Origin: Callipepla californica brunnescens
Lineage: Eukaryota; Chordata; Aves; Galliformes; Odontophoridae
Direction of reading: 5' to 3'
Assembly (NCBI GenBank): GCA_023055505.1
Contig: JALIRH010000006.1
Span: forward strand, 25,703,105 to 25,767,104
Length of the DNA stretch: 64,000 bases
Shown one piece after another: positions 48,336-61,785 of this stretch. The notes under the pieces were generated by a model, which saw only the letters and a list, made by a program, of their open reading frames with translations, was not told where the DNA came from and did no database searches. Every line of letters starts with the position of its first letter. Position 1 is the first letter of the stretch. The position numbers and the translations under genes are program-made.

Positions 48336-50983
48336 TTCAGATCTAGAGCTCCATCTGTGATTCTGTCTGGGTATCAGGCTGCTCTGAGGAAAAGCTTGAT
48401 AAGTCTGTCTTTCAACAACTGAGGTTGATTGCACTATGTACTGGTGGATATGTAATCCAAGACCCTAACTTTTTGGGGTAGCAGGTGGAACTGAAACTCT
48501 TGACTTAAAGTATGCACGTGCTGTTTTCCATCAGACTGACTGTGTCATTGTGGTATGGATTACAGATGTACTAAAGACTATGTCATGCTATACAACATAA
48601 GATAAGGCAAATGGTTTTGTTATTTAGAAAAATAATTGGGCACTTTACAAATAGCATCATTGTCACAAGGAAGATAATTTCACACTTGGATTATTTCCAG
48701 ACTTCGTTTAAAAAAAAAAAAAATTAAAATTCATGAAAATCAAAAGCACTTAATTTACTGCATACTAAGCTCTTTAATCACTTATTTTATAAGTAAATCC
48801 TTTTGTTTTAAGTCTCCATTTCTAGCACTTTAATAGAAGGCTTAATACAAGGATATGATATGCAACTTCAGGTTTTCTATGAAACAGATCCCTTGCATTC
48901 CTCCTTTTCTCATCAACCTTAAGTGCCTCACAGTTTAGCTACCTTGTTTCTGACAGGAGCTTATCTTAGCAAAACTCACTATAGATGTCATCCATATTCT
49001 GTGAACTTTTATCCAACATCTACAGTGCTACTGGCTGTATCTTTTTTTTTCCCTCCCAAAGACAATTTATTTAAAGTATGACTTAATTCTTTGTCTATGG
49101 ATTTGTTACACTATGATCAGGAGATACTGATGTTCTGAATTTAGTTCAGCTAAAGAGTTTTGGTTTATTCTATACTGCTTTTCTGCTTTCTTCAGGTAAT
49201 ACAGGGTATGTTAAAAAAGGAGATTTTGCTGAGGGGGAAGAGCAGTTCCTCAGGATTAGTTTTAGATGATTAATGTTGAAAAACATGTGCCTTATCTTGT
49301 GTTAAAACACTCATAATGTTCTTTAGAAATAATACAAGGCTGCTCTATGCAAATACTTTCATTAAAATGGATATTGAAAAGATTTGCATTTTAAATAAGG
49401 GGGAAAGGAGTCTTGGTAACAAGTGGTATTGACACTTTGACCGCAGGTTTCAATGTTCATAGTGGGAAAGGGGTCGGTTTGGGTTTCAGTTTTATTCCTA
49501 GCAACTTGCACTGCAAAGGACCGAAAGGCTATTCTTTCAACATACGTTGGATCCACTTTAAGAGCTTTGTGCAAAATATGAAATTGGGAAAGGAAACACC
49601 AGGTCATTAGAGAAATTCTGCTTTTAATAAGTTTGATTTTCAGGAGGAAAAAAAAAAAAAAGAACACAGACAAAGCATAATTCTGTTTTTTGTTTTGTTT
49701 TGTTTTGTTTTTTTTTACTTGAGAGGATTTTTAGAATTGTAGACACCAATGTTTGGTGGAAAATAATAGTCTACATGAAAATACAGAAATGTGTATATGT
49801 TCAAAATATTTCATACTCTTGCGTGTTGTATAGTTCATATATAATAAAATGTCTTTGTAAAATATTTTAAACCAGTTAATTTTAAATGTTACATCATTAC
49901 ATCTTAAGAATAATTTTATTGCATTTGTTATATATAATATAAAGTGGCAATGTTGCCAGTTTAAAGCAGGCAAAAGTAAATAGTCTCCCTCCAGATGGTT
50001 GATAACATTCTTTAATACAAAGACAATCACTTTGAATTGGAATGCTTTCTGAGATAAAACATGCTTTCTTTGTGGAAGATCTTCCATTCTGGGATATTAC
50101 ATGCTAGGCCATATGATTTGGTTAGAGCTTCTCAGATGACTGACTTCAGTTCTTTTAAGTAAAAAATTGCTGTATACGAAAGGGACATTAAGAAATCAAT
50201 TGCTATTCAGGAAAAGCCCATAAAAAGACTGTGGGTTGTATTACAAGGTGTTGGGTTTTTTTGTTTTTTTGTTTTTTTTTTTACAAAAAACAAACAAACA
50301 AACAACAACTACTCCAAAAAAAAATTTCAGACTTCGTTTTCAGCACAAGATGTCGCTAACAAATTTGATTAACATCATTTGAATTCTTGGTCACCCTGAC
50401 ATTTTTTATGTATGATCTTGCTTTAAACCAATATCTAAAATGTCTTCCATATCTAGTTAGTGTATCATGTTTTAAGTTGAACTTGAAAATTAGAAGAAAA
50501 TGCTGGAAAACAAGAAGGTTTAAAGGGATAATACATGTTTTACATCTTACAAACCAGTACAAATCCTCTTTATTACTTTAGTTTAACCAAATACATGTTG
50601 TCCTATCACTAAGTGCCAAGGATGCAGTACTGCAATTGTGCTGCCCTACTTACTGTAAACTAATTAGTTGTTGAATATGAATATCTGCTTATTTTGTGCA
50701 TTATCTTACGTGTACAACATTGTCTGCATTAGTGCACTCTTGATCTGCACCAAACTGTACCTACAGTACACAGATGTTTCTAAATTGGATCTCTCTTAGT
50801 CCTTCAGGTCTGTTATAAGTAAGATATAACTCAGTGTTAGACAGTATTACAATCCATTTTTGTACAAGTTTTCCTAGCTTGTTTTTCTTTCCGGGTCTGA
50901 TCTTTCATCTGCTATGCCTGCACATACCGTGCAATACATCTTTTGCGTTAAGGTATGGTTTTGTAGCGCTGTTGCTGATCTTC

Positions 50984-51018
50984 AATAAAGTTTATAAGGC
51001 ATAATATATGGTAATAAA
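50984..51018 (+). terminator. Two poly(A) signals, proximal pair
   Basis: AATAAA occurs at 50984-50989 (preceded by TTC, followed by G/T-rich sequence) and again at 51013-51018. Both lie downstream of the AHR stop in an AT-rich UTR. Either could end the transcript. An earlier AATAAA at 49843-49848 could give a shorter UTR of about 1.5 kb. Confidence 0.5.
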
Positions 51019-51295
51019 ATAATCACTTGAATGTAGCAGAAATGTATGTTCTTTTACTGCAAAATGTTTGATTTCAGCAGTATATGAAAAGATACATTAC
51101 GATGCGGTTACTAATATTTTTGGAAACTTGTCATCTAATAGTTTATGAAACTATTGTTATTTATGTCACTGTGGACTTTGCACTTCTGAATATTAGATGC
51201 AAATACAATGTACATAATTTAGAGTAATGATCAAGTGTGTATTTGCCCATGGAATTAGTATTTTCCTTTTATACTTGCATGAAAATGAGTTTATT

Positions 51296-51301
51296 AATAA
51301 A
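51296..51301 (+). terminator. Distal poly(A) signal of AHR
   Basis: AATAAA follows GAGTTTATT and is followed by CATTGTAAATAG. It is the last good hexamer before the sequence changes character, so it is my preferred end of the long AHR mRNA, giving a 3' UTR of about 3 kb. Confidence 0.5.
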
Positions 51302-54300
51302 CATTGTAAATAGTGAGCCACAATTAGCACTTGAAAGGCTTCTATATTTGTTGCTTAGTGAACATTAAATTTACAGCTCTGGCAGGGATAGATCTCTGCG
51401 TCAGCGTTACAAAAAAATAAGGGAAACATCTTCTGTTTTGAGTTCAGTTGGTAGTTCATTGTTTATTTACTAAGCACTTTTTTATGTTATGAAAACAATT
51501 CACTTGATTTCTAATTACTAATATTACTCTTTAAGGTATGGTGTGTTGACTTTGTGTGATAATCTTTTAAAATCAATTACAGTTCTAAAGCAGATGTTAC
51601 ACTGTAATTCTCTCTGCAGTTACTGAACTTAAAATTCTTTTGTTTGGTGATTTAATGGACAAGACATTACATGTTCTCAAATATGCTATTATCTAATAGC
51701 ACACACTTCTTATTCATGAATTCTGCACGTAAGTCATCTTGTTTACCCTTCTTGCACAGCACAAAAAAAGACAAGCTAAAACTGAAGTTATTTAACAAGG
51801 CTGCAAATATATGAAGTAAAACCTGGAAATAATCAATAATATGAACCACACAAGCCGTTCTTTTTATAGTCTGTCTCACTTGTTAAAGAGAGATCTTCAA
51901 TCCACATGGTCAGCCTGTTCACAGAAATGTAAAACCTTGCCATCAAGTTATCTTTGAATGGAAGATATTTTCTTCTGTACTTAGCCACTTTCTTTTCATT
52001 ATGGAATTCCATTTCTATTTCTGATTCAACATGAAAGATAACAGTGGTTCAGAATCATTAACAGTTCACTGCATCATATGCTCACATGGTTTGTTGGTGG
52101 AAGTCATTACCTTACACAAGACTCTGTAGGGAAAGGCTTTCCCAAGTAGCTCTTGCAAAGATGAGATGCTTTTCGTAGTGAAGAACTGCAATTCCCACCC
52201 ACGCATTTGAACTGCAGACTACTTCATTTGTAGGTATTTTAATAATCTGTGGAAGGTCTCTCAGCTGGCTTATTAAATTAGATTAAATTACCATCTATGA
52301 TAAAAGCCTGATTCCAGTTTTTTATTATTTTTCTTCAGCTGGTTAATTAAGTTGACAGATTCTCTTCCTACTGAGGAGGTCCTTCCACGTTAGCTAGAGC
52401 TAAGTAAGTGACAGTAAATCAAAGCAGCTTTACTCATCCAGGATACGAGTTGACTTCTAATTATTAAATTTTACCTACTGTATAAACCACTTTATCTGAA
52501 CAGTTAACAGTTTCCTGCGTGGGACACTGTCCACTTTTTCCTTATTTCTGTTGCTATTTCTGTTTCTCCAGAGAGCTCTGTTCACTTTGTCTGCTTACAA
52601 CAGAATCTGAGCCAGGTCTCAGAAAAAATTATTCTTCCTCTCAGGCAAGTATTGGTTCCATTGCTTTAGTGGTGAACCTACATTTTATAAATACTCTTAT
52701 CTCATAAAGTTGATTTTTGTGATAAGTAATGAGGCATCAACATTTAAGTGCAAAATATTCAAAGATTCAACATTCAGTGACGTGACATGACGTGTTCCTC
52801 AACACTAAAGTCACTGTGATGGTTATAACTGATGCAGAAGCCTAGAGAGTCTTATATTGTCTTGAATACAGCTCGGCTGCAAACAGAAGTACAAGCAATA
52901 TTCAGAAATTACTAACTACACCGGATTTTGTACACCATTGTCAAGGTTTTTTGTATTCGTGACTGTCTCTAAGACCCATAAAACAAAATCATGAGATAAA
53001 TATTCTCACAAGAATAAGAAGAGGAAGACTGGTGTATACTGGAAGCAACTGAAGTGTTTTATGCTGCATAAAATAATATTTAATATATCAATTCTTACTA
53101 TATTTATGGAAAGACAAAGGAGAAGAAAAACAGGGAAAAGCAGAAAAGCAAGAGGATGACTTAATCTGTAATGTACTTGAAATATATCTGAGGGTGTTTT
53201 TATCCATTTATAGTTTCTGAATCATGTGGAAAGATCCACATTTTTTGTAATAACAAAATTTAAATCTTCAAAGTCTCTGCTCAGCTGCCAACTACCTCAA
53301 TTCTTCTATAGCTATTCAGATCCTTGCAACACTGAACTCCTTGGCTGTCAAACCTTTGAGAGGTTGCACACCAGGTGTTTCCTGCATCTCTGTGGGGCCC
53401 ACCAGTAAGTGGTTTCAGTACCAACTGAACTAATGTACTTAAAAGAAGCCATAAAGAAAGTCTTCTGTCAAAATGAACTAATTGACAAGGAAACACAGAA
53501 ATCAACTCCCTCCACTACCTGGTTTGGCAATATGAGTGAAGTCATGATCTCTGAAGTGGCTCATAAAATATCCTGAAATGAAACAAACACTTGTTTAAAA
53601 AAATCTTAAAAAAAATAATTAAGAGAAGAGGGGTCAAGAGATGTATCCGTTAGTCTAATAGCTAGAGTATCCACTTAGGACAGTTGGGTTCTTTAGCAGA
53701 AGGCACTGAATGTCCAGGACAATTTGTGGACCAGCAATTAGGGTACATACTTGCTCTTCACCGGCAAAATCTTTCTTATTTTCTTGAGGGGAGAAGTGTC
53801 ATCAATTCTCAATGGAGATTTAAATTTAAAACAATAATTTTTAAAAAGTTAAGAAGAACCTGACTTTCATGCTTATAAATCTGCAATAGATGAAAGATCT
53901 CTGTAGCTGAAAGATGCTAGTGACTTTAACTCTCCATGTTTGAGTGTATAATTTTTAAAGCACATATTTTCTAAGTTCGTATTAGCATTATTATGATCAG
54001 AAGTTTTTCTACAAAAGCTTCATGTTGCCATTCCTGACAAGAAATGGAACTGCAGAGAAAAGTATGACTCACTTGTAGATCTGCAAATATAGCTAGTCAT
54101 GGTTTTCCATTAGCACTATTCATTACTAAAAACAGAATTGTCCTTTGCTTGCAGAAGTCCCTAAAACTACTGAACGAAGTGTTGCAGCATTGGTGCATCC
54201 ATGGTGGGTGGCAGGTCTGTTGCTGTGTAACGTGCACACACACAGAGGACACACTGTGATCATGGAAGGCACATGAGCATGTGCCAAAGAATGTTTTAAT

Positions 54301-54756
54301 AAGGCTGGCGTCAAATCAAACATTTGAAAGCTAATAAGAGCCTGTGCCACCTCATTCAATTGTAAATAAGTATCAGCCTCAAGCTTCAGCTCTGGACTTA
54401 AAATTGGCACATAAACTTGTATGTATTTAGCTGTAAGGCTCAAGTCTACTTTCAATCCCTCAATACTTCTTAAGAAAATAAACAAAAATTTTTGAGCCAG
54501 AGAAAAATGTTGCTAACTTTATGCTATAATTTTAATATTGCTAGGTAAAATAACAACGGCAGGAACCCAAGGCCAAAAATATTATTGTTAAGCAGGAGAA
54601 ATATGGAAATAATCAGTCAAAAGAATGTGAATAAACCTCATTAATGTTCTTCTAAAGTCAAACTTTTCCACTCAAATATAATTGAGTGAAGTCACGTTCA
54701 TCAAGATGGTTCCATTCCCTCCCTGTTTTGGAAATATCCAAAAACAGCATTTAAAG

Positions 54757-54800
54757 TGTTTTTGTTTTCTTTTGTTTTGTTTTGTTTTGTTTTGTTTTCT
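54757..54800. repeat. TTTTG pentanucleotide repeat
   Basis: About six GTTTT units lie in the intergenic DNA beyond AHR. A similar but shorter tract is at 49686-49717 in the 3' UTR. Confidence 0.85.
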
Positions 54801-57800
54801 AAAGATGGGAAAGATGCAGAATTTCTGATTCAGCTGTGACTTCAAGACTTGTGGAAGCTCAAAGTGCTTTGAAGTCAGCATGTCAGTTGCTCTCTAGTAA
54901 TAGAATGTGGACCAAATTGAAACATGTGGCAAAAGTCCCAGATCTGAGTGGATGCACCCCAGGAGCTTTTTTCAGTGCTTTTATTTATTTTTAGAAGTGG
55001 GATACTTGTGTAGTAATGGTCACGCCTGTTTGCATACTCTTGGAAGTCATGTAAACAATGCCTAGAACCTGCTCTAAAAGATGCTAACAGAATAGAAACA
55101 ATTTAAGCCCACCATTTAGGTGCTGCAAGTACAGTTTGTGACCTCTGATGCTTCTTAGTTAAGAGAGCTGAGTGGCTTCTGTGGGAAGGGCAAAACACTG
55201 TAAGAGCTGTTCAGGTGGCCTTGGCAAGCAGCCCCTGTATGGCCAAGCGCTTTGGTTACCCCTTGGGGCCTGCACAGCAGGAGCTGCTTCACCAGCAGGG
55301 CAATTCCTTGTTTCTCAGGGAACAAGGCAATTAACTTCCTGCCACCATGCTGCTCACAAGGTGGAAGCACAAGGGCAGGCAGGGCCCAGAAGTGCTGTAG
55401 AAGTTCTTAACCCTTTAATGGGCGCAGCAGGACGATCCTATCATGACATGTAGCTCTCCATGGAGGCTGGGCTTGTCTGAGACAGTCATGGGAAGGTGGT
55501 GACTCCCTTTTACACAACGAACTTGTAGCTGTAGTACAGCCTTTCTGCCAGGGCTGGGCTGGCTGCAAGCTGTTCTCACAATGTGGAGAATCTCAACAAG
55601 CACATCAGTTGAGGTCCTGGCCAGGAAACTGGGATAACTGATCTATACATGTTGGTGCTCAAAATGAGCTGACTTCCCTCCTTGCAAACACAGACCAGTT
55701 AACAGACTTTTTTTTATTATTTATTTTTTTTAATCAGGGGAGGAAGAAGATTCCATCAAGTTGGGAAAACGGGATGATTTATAACACCAAATGCCTAAAG
55801 CAAATACCGATCTATTTTAGAGTCTGTTTTCCTCTGGTGAAGCAACTGTTGGGTCAGCCCTTGTCTGCTTTGCAGCTTTCTGTTTGTTAAGCCCTTTGGG
55901 TGACATGACCAATTTGCACAGCTGTTGGGCTTGTGCTACCCGCTATTTCTAGTTTTGCCACACTTTAATACCGCTGTACTTTAGCGCTTTGTTGAGTGGT
56001 CATTTGCAACGGCAGGTCAGAGCAGGCATCCAGGTAGCACAGACATAAACAAAGGCATCTAATGTGCAGATTTGCATGTTAGCTTCAACAGCTTTTCCTG
56101 CTTTGCTGTATGCAGGGAGTTTCTGTATTTGCTTTAGCAGATTGCTTGTTTTAGGCCTTGGCTCAGCCTTACAGCAGAGCTGGCACATGGGATACCTCTT
56201 CTGCTCCACCGCCTCCCCTCTGCCCTCTGCACTGTAGGAACAGGGGCCTCACCCTGCTGCCAGACTCTGCGATAGCTGAGCGCTGCTTCTGAGTCAGATC
56301 TTCCCCTAGAGCACTCTTTCTCAACTTCAGTCTTCATGCAGCTTCAGTTAATTCTTCTGCCTGGGAAGAACAAAGACACTGCCAGCAGTGAGAGGTAGGT
56401 AGCAATTCCCTGAGTAAGGCAAACAGCCAGGCAAGTCCTACAGCCCACTCATGTTCCCTTAGAAGAGTTGAGCTTCTACAAACTGCTTCCACCCATCACC
56501 TCCTTGAAGCCTTTCATAACTTCATAGTTGTAACCTAAAATTTGAGAAATGCTACTCTAAAAATACCAAGCAACAAACGAAGGGCCCCCTTCTACCCCTC
56601 AAGAGCCAGTATTTAACCTTTCCTTCACCATACTATATTTTTAGTAGTATAATTTCAGATACCATTACCTACACTCAGCTGCTGAAATCATGCATGAAGT
56701 CCTTTTTCAGAGCCATATTAACAGCTAGCTGCTCAGCTTGCTGGAATTGGAAACCGGATATGTTGTTTTATTTACAATATAAAATCAGACTGTGGTTTCG
56801 GTGTAGATTGTTATAATAAAGAGAAAAGGTCCCTTTGGTGTTCTTTAATTTATGAAGCGCTGTAAAACGGCCAGGCAGATTTTGCCTAGTAGCAGAAATA
56901 GGAAAAATGGTGACTCTTGGCTGGAGATTAAAAAAGTCTCACGCGCTGTGAATGTATTTTGAGATCCTGAACATTTGGGAGCAGATCAACCACTTATCTG
57001 TTCCTGGGATCGTGCTCATTTGTAACCACAGTGCTGGCTCTGTGGCTTTTAAGGTTTTTTTTTTTTTTTTTTTTTGTTAGTTAGTCTGCTTAAATAAAAT
57101 CATTCATATCTGATGAATGTCAGTACAGTGCCATTAAGATCACATTAAAGAGATCTTAAGGCCAGCATTTTTGGCCTTGCAGGACGAATTGCATCCTGTT
57201 CTGATTTTAGTGATTCTTAATGTCTCAAAGCCTGCTTTTTAGGCACACTGGAAGCTAAAAATAGTCAATCACTGTGAATTGCAACTACATTGTGCTCAGT
57301 ACCCCAAACATGTATTGTCATCCTTCTGCTGGAGTGTTTCCTGGTGAGCTGCATAAACAAGCTAGGACCTGTGCCTTTCTTTAGCTTGTGATAAGATTGT
57401 TGAAGCTGTCTTTATCAGTCAGAACCTTCAAAGTTCTTATTTCACATTACAGCCTTGTGTAAAGGTATATCATCTGATTAACTTTAATCAACTGTATCAG
57501 CAAACATAAATACTGCAGGCAAATCACAGAATGATACAAAGACCTCTTACATCATCTCTCTCCACTCCCTCACTGACAGAACAAGATGTCTAAGAGCTTC
57601 ATCAGTCTGATTACAGTAGCTCTGATAAACCCTCCCCACTGATGAGTGAGATCAGCTGGTATAAGTTCTCCATGAAATGTTTTCTATCCATTCACTGTTT
57701 CTTTTCTTGCTCTTCACTTCTTCTTAATCTGTCTCCTTAAGATATTGTCTCTCAATACCATCTCCCAGATGGGCACGCAACAAAATATTTGCTGACTATT

Positions 57801-58037
57801 TCTTTCTCTTTTGTAGTTGAGCAGAATCTATTCAGTGACTGGCATTAACATAAAACATGCAAAAACAGCCAGTATGAGAAGGCAAGTTAATGAAATAGAC
57901 CAATCCAGCTGAAAGGGCAGGTGAACAGCTGCTATTTTTTCATCAAAAGAAATCATCTTCCTCAAAAAAAAAAATCCTCAATACTTCCTTTTTTTTATCA
58001 TTGTGCTTCTGAAGCATTTTAATTCCATCAGTGATTT

Positions 58038-58049
58038 CCCCCCCCCCCC
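58038..58049. repeat. Poly(C) run
   Basis: Twelve consecutive C occur in otherwise AT-rich intergenic DNA. It is likely length-variable and error-prone in sequencing. Confidence 0.9.
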
Positions 58050-61000
58050 ATCCCAAAACTTAATATAGTCCATTACATCAGAGCTGGAGGAAGAACCATT
58101 ACTTGAATCATTTGTTCACCATATTAGAGGCATACATACATGGGAAAAACTCTTGCTGCTTCTTTATATAAGGAAATTTCTTATGCATGCCAGATTTGTA
58201 TTGGTTTAGTTTTGCTCAATGTTACACTGCTAACTTATGTCAAATGTTCTCTTCAGTGTCTTGCTCTCCATCACTGGGAATCCTTTGTTTTCTTCTTACT
58301 GTGCAGTAAAAGCGTACTCAGAGAAACTTAGCTCAATGATAGCTGAAAGAGGTGACAGCCTGCACTTCTCAGATGATAAAGAAGGAGAACTGTTCTGATG
58401 GAAGAGGATGCAGCAGGGAGTTTTTAGATAAAACTGTGAAGGAAAGGTAGACCAAAATATTAAGTGATGTTTGGGGAATGTTAAGAGATCTAGTGATGGC
58501 CCCATGGGTGTCAGTGGGAGGTGCAAATGTGTTGGGCATTCAGAGCTCAGCAGAGCTGGCTTGTACTCTGGGAACAGCCTATGTGGCTTAATGGATTTCT
58601 CCCATCTTTAATTCATGACTCTGCTTAGTCCATGGCTGAGGCCTTTCATTCTATAGGAAAAGTGTGTGTGTACAACCCAGGAGAGGATGTTTGCCTGTGT
58701 GTATGTTTCAAACAGCATCTTGTTGCCTGCCAAATTGCTTTTTCTTCTAGGTTTCAAGTATTTCTGAAGGTCATAACAAAACCTTTGGAAGCAACTCACC
58801 AAATTGTTTCAAAATGAATCCAGAGATGCTGGAAGAGGGAGGTGTTTACTCCCCAGCTGACAGCCTGTATGTGTCATATCTGGGCCTGCAATGGGTATTC
58901 ACAGCTATCATCAGCATGCTCTCAGAGCAGTTGAGCATACATCTTCCTTTCTCTTGACATCGTTTTATCTCACAGAACTTGACAAACCTCAGCATAAATT
59001 CTTCCAAGATTCTTTACAGGAATTCCATGTAAAGTCTGTATTTGCTGCATTAAAGTCTTTCTGGCACTGTTTGTGGAATCCTTTTTTTTCTATGGGGAAA
59101 AAAAAGAAAAAAGGACAAAAAAACCCACGGTATATATTCACCCACTGGTTCTCTGTCTTCCTCTGTGTTCCTGACAGTGTCCTCACCCCGACTGCTCCTC
59201 CTCACCTGGAGGCCCAGTCACGGTGGATTTAGTTCAGCCAGCAAAGTAAGAAAATTAACTTGTCTGAAGGTGACAGGTGGGTTTAGAAGCGGCCTACCTT
59301 ACTTAGGAACAGTATGCCTCAGGAAAGAGTTCGCTCGTGACTACCCATGTGGAAAAATGCAGACCATATTTGTAAAAATAACTCCGCTCTCCACGAGCAC
59401 CTGAAAGAGCCCTGGCAGTTCCTGGCTCTGATTCATTTTTGGGTCTCCTATTTTGCTCCTGTTCTGGCAGTAATGGTTACTGCTTTGAGTCTGGAGATGA
59501 TGATCATTCACATAAAATGGAGAAAAGCTCTTATGCCTGTTTTAAGCACGAATATGGAATAAAGTTGGAAAAGGTCTTTTTTCAACCCTAGTTTTCTGAC
59601 TTATGCTACAACATTTATGGCACCAAAGAAAAGAAGGTGATAGAAAATATTACATTAGAACTGAAACAGAGTTCTTTCCTTATTTCAGACCTCCCACTGC
59701 TTAGTCCATTAGGTATTTTTCAAAACTGGCTATATACTACTTGGAGTGGCTAATGCAAAAGAAAGGAATATACATTATTTTCTAAACACCTTTGGAGGCT
59801 TATCTTTTCCACAGATGAAGAAATAGGCTTTTGTGGGTTTTCTTTTACTTTTTTTTTATTTTTTTTTCTCAGCCACTCAGCATCTTCTCAACATCTGTAT
59901 GATTTCACAGAACTTAATCCCTACCCTTCACTGAGAAATGGAAACCTTTGCTGTATTAGCAATCTACTGGCACAGCCTTGCTGGTATGCATCTTTTCCTC
60001 CTCACTCAGCGATAATGTCATCATCCATTTTACTCTTAACTCTGAGAAATGGAGAGTGACTATTTGAAATAATTCACTGTTGCAAAGGGAAGGGATCTGT
60101 TACTGCATGTAATGCTAGATGTAGCTTTCTTCTCTGTGTTATGGAATATTAAGAACGTGACTAAAGCATGAGATGGAGATCAGCCATTTCATTACTCAGG
60201 GTATATTTAGCTATTGGTTACACAAATAAGTCTTGAAATTCTGAACTCGAAAATTTAATATCCCTGCCCACTTCAATGAATGACACTCTGGGAGATATTC
60301 AGGTACCTAATCACTGACATCTAGTCCCATTTTAGCTGCTTTGGGCTATCCAAGGCATCTACATAAGCATTTCAAGGCATTTTAGAGCAGCAGCTGGTAG
60401 GCCAGAACAGGCAGATGTCTAAGCCTAAGCCAGGCACATGAATCACTGCCACGTTGTGGTATCCTCACATTGCTGAGGGACACTTAGGAGCAAAAAAAAT
60501 AGTAAATCTCTTTTACATTCTGTCATGATCTGCATGTTCAGCATGTAAACAGGCCAACCTACTATCTCACAGACCTGAAATTTAGGAGGGCAAACTGAAT
60601 TTAGTAATATCCCTTTTTACTCACATGTGATTAATAGTGAACTTGCACTGATTAAACTTTTCTAAGCATTAGTGCGCCTAAGTTATTTGTATCAACAAAT
60701 GTTGCTACATGATAGATTAAATACCTAACACAGTCAGCTGGGTTGCATCCTGCTTGTAAGTGTCCTGTCACCAAAAACCCTCTCTTGGGAGTTTGTTCTC
60801 CTCTCTGAAAAATGAGGAAAGAGAGTGCAGGGCAGAGAGCAGTTCCTATGGAACTGGGCAGGCTATTTGCCAGCACCGCCGGATGCTGCAGCAATTGTTT
60901 CAGGCTGCCTTGGGCACACATGGCACCTAGATAAGAGCAAATCTGGTGCCTCAGCTCTACTGGTACTGCTGGCACCCAACACAGTTTTCTATGTTAATCC

Positions 61001-61479
61001 TTCTTCCTTTAGTTCTCTGATCTGGTGAGGGAATTAGACAATTTCTGAAGACATATTCCTGAAGCGAACTGTTTTAAATCTGACTGTGATCCCTGATGCT
61101 CTGCATGTATCTGGGTAGCATCAGCTCACTGGAACTGTACTAGATGTATTTCACAGATGATGCATCTACTCCTCTAGTAAAACTCCTGCCATAACTGCTC
61201 CTCTCTTATCTACTATTCATCATTCTGAGAAGTTTCTGTTTGCAGCTGAGGTAATGGGCCAAAGGCAAACTTTCTGACCAGGCCAAAAATTCTGTGAACT
61301 GTTGTGTACCTTTTTACATGTTGGCTGATCAGTGACTCAGTCTCAGAGGGCTGTAAGGAAAGGATCACCTGGGACACAGAAGTTGTTGTAAGTGATTAAG
61401 TCTCATGCAAGCTATCTATCCAAGAGAGCATTTTACTCTAAATAAAATAAAAATATGTTCAGAGAAGTTCCAGGAAGTG

Positions 61480-61785
61480 TACTGAAATGCAGCACTCCCC
61501 AGAGTTCTCTCCTCTGCAGACTTAACAAGTACAGCTCCATCAGCCTTTCTTCAGAGGAGCAGTGCTCCAGCCCTCTGATGATTCTTTGTGGCCCTCCTTC
61601 GGACCCACTCCAAAAGCTCCACATCCTTCTTGTGCTGGAAACTCCAACCACAGTACTCCAGGTAGGGCTTTGCAAGGGCAGAGCTGAGAGGGACAGTCCC
61701 TCCCTCACTCTGCTGGCCACCCCTCTCTTGCTGCACTCCAGGATATTGTTGTGGCCTTCAGGGCTGCAAGTGCTTGTTGGAATAG
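61480..61785 (-). mobile_element. CR1 LINE fragment
   Basis: The - strand frame within 61433-61897 carries [15 protein letters not shown] and [17 protein letters not shown], then LLSLQRRELWG, the conserved CR1 ORF2 C-terminal segment. The copy lacks the 3' terminal repeat and is truncated on both sides. The long + strand open frame in the same place (61455-61964) is only its antisense. Confidence 0.88.

Larger units (their letters stand above)
48336..51320 (+). other. AHR: AHR 3' untranslated region
   Basis: About 3 kb of AT-rich, non-coding sequence follows the TAA without an intron signal or protein-like frame. AHR transcripts in other vertebrates also have multi-kilobase 3' UTRs. It holds scattered ATTTA pentamers, TTTTG-type tracts (49686-49717), a T/A inverted repeat (50255-50312) and several AATAAA hexamers. 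I place the main end just after the AATAAA at 51296-51301. The exact cleavage site cannot be read from sequence alone. Confidence 0.7.

Noticed and set aside
54126..54485. 119-residue frame on the - strand downstream of AHR
   Set aside because: No recognisable domain, splice context or codon pattern supports a gene.
58891..59232. 113-residue frame considered as an exon of a neighbouring gene
   Set aside because: It contains a poly-Lys run from an A tract and no family signature; no splice-supported neighbours were found.
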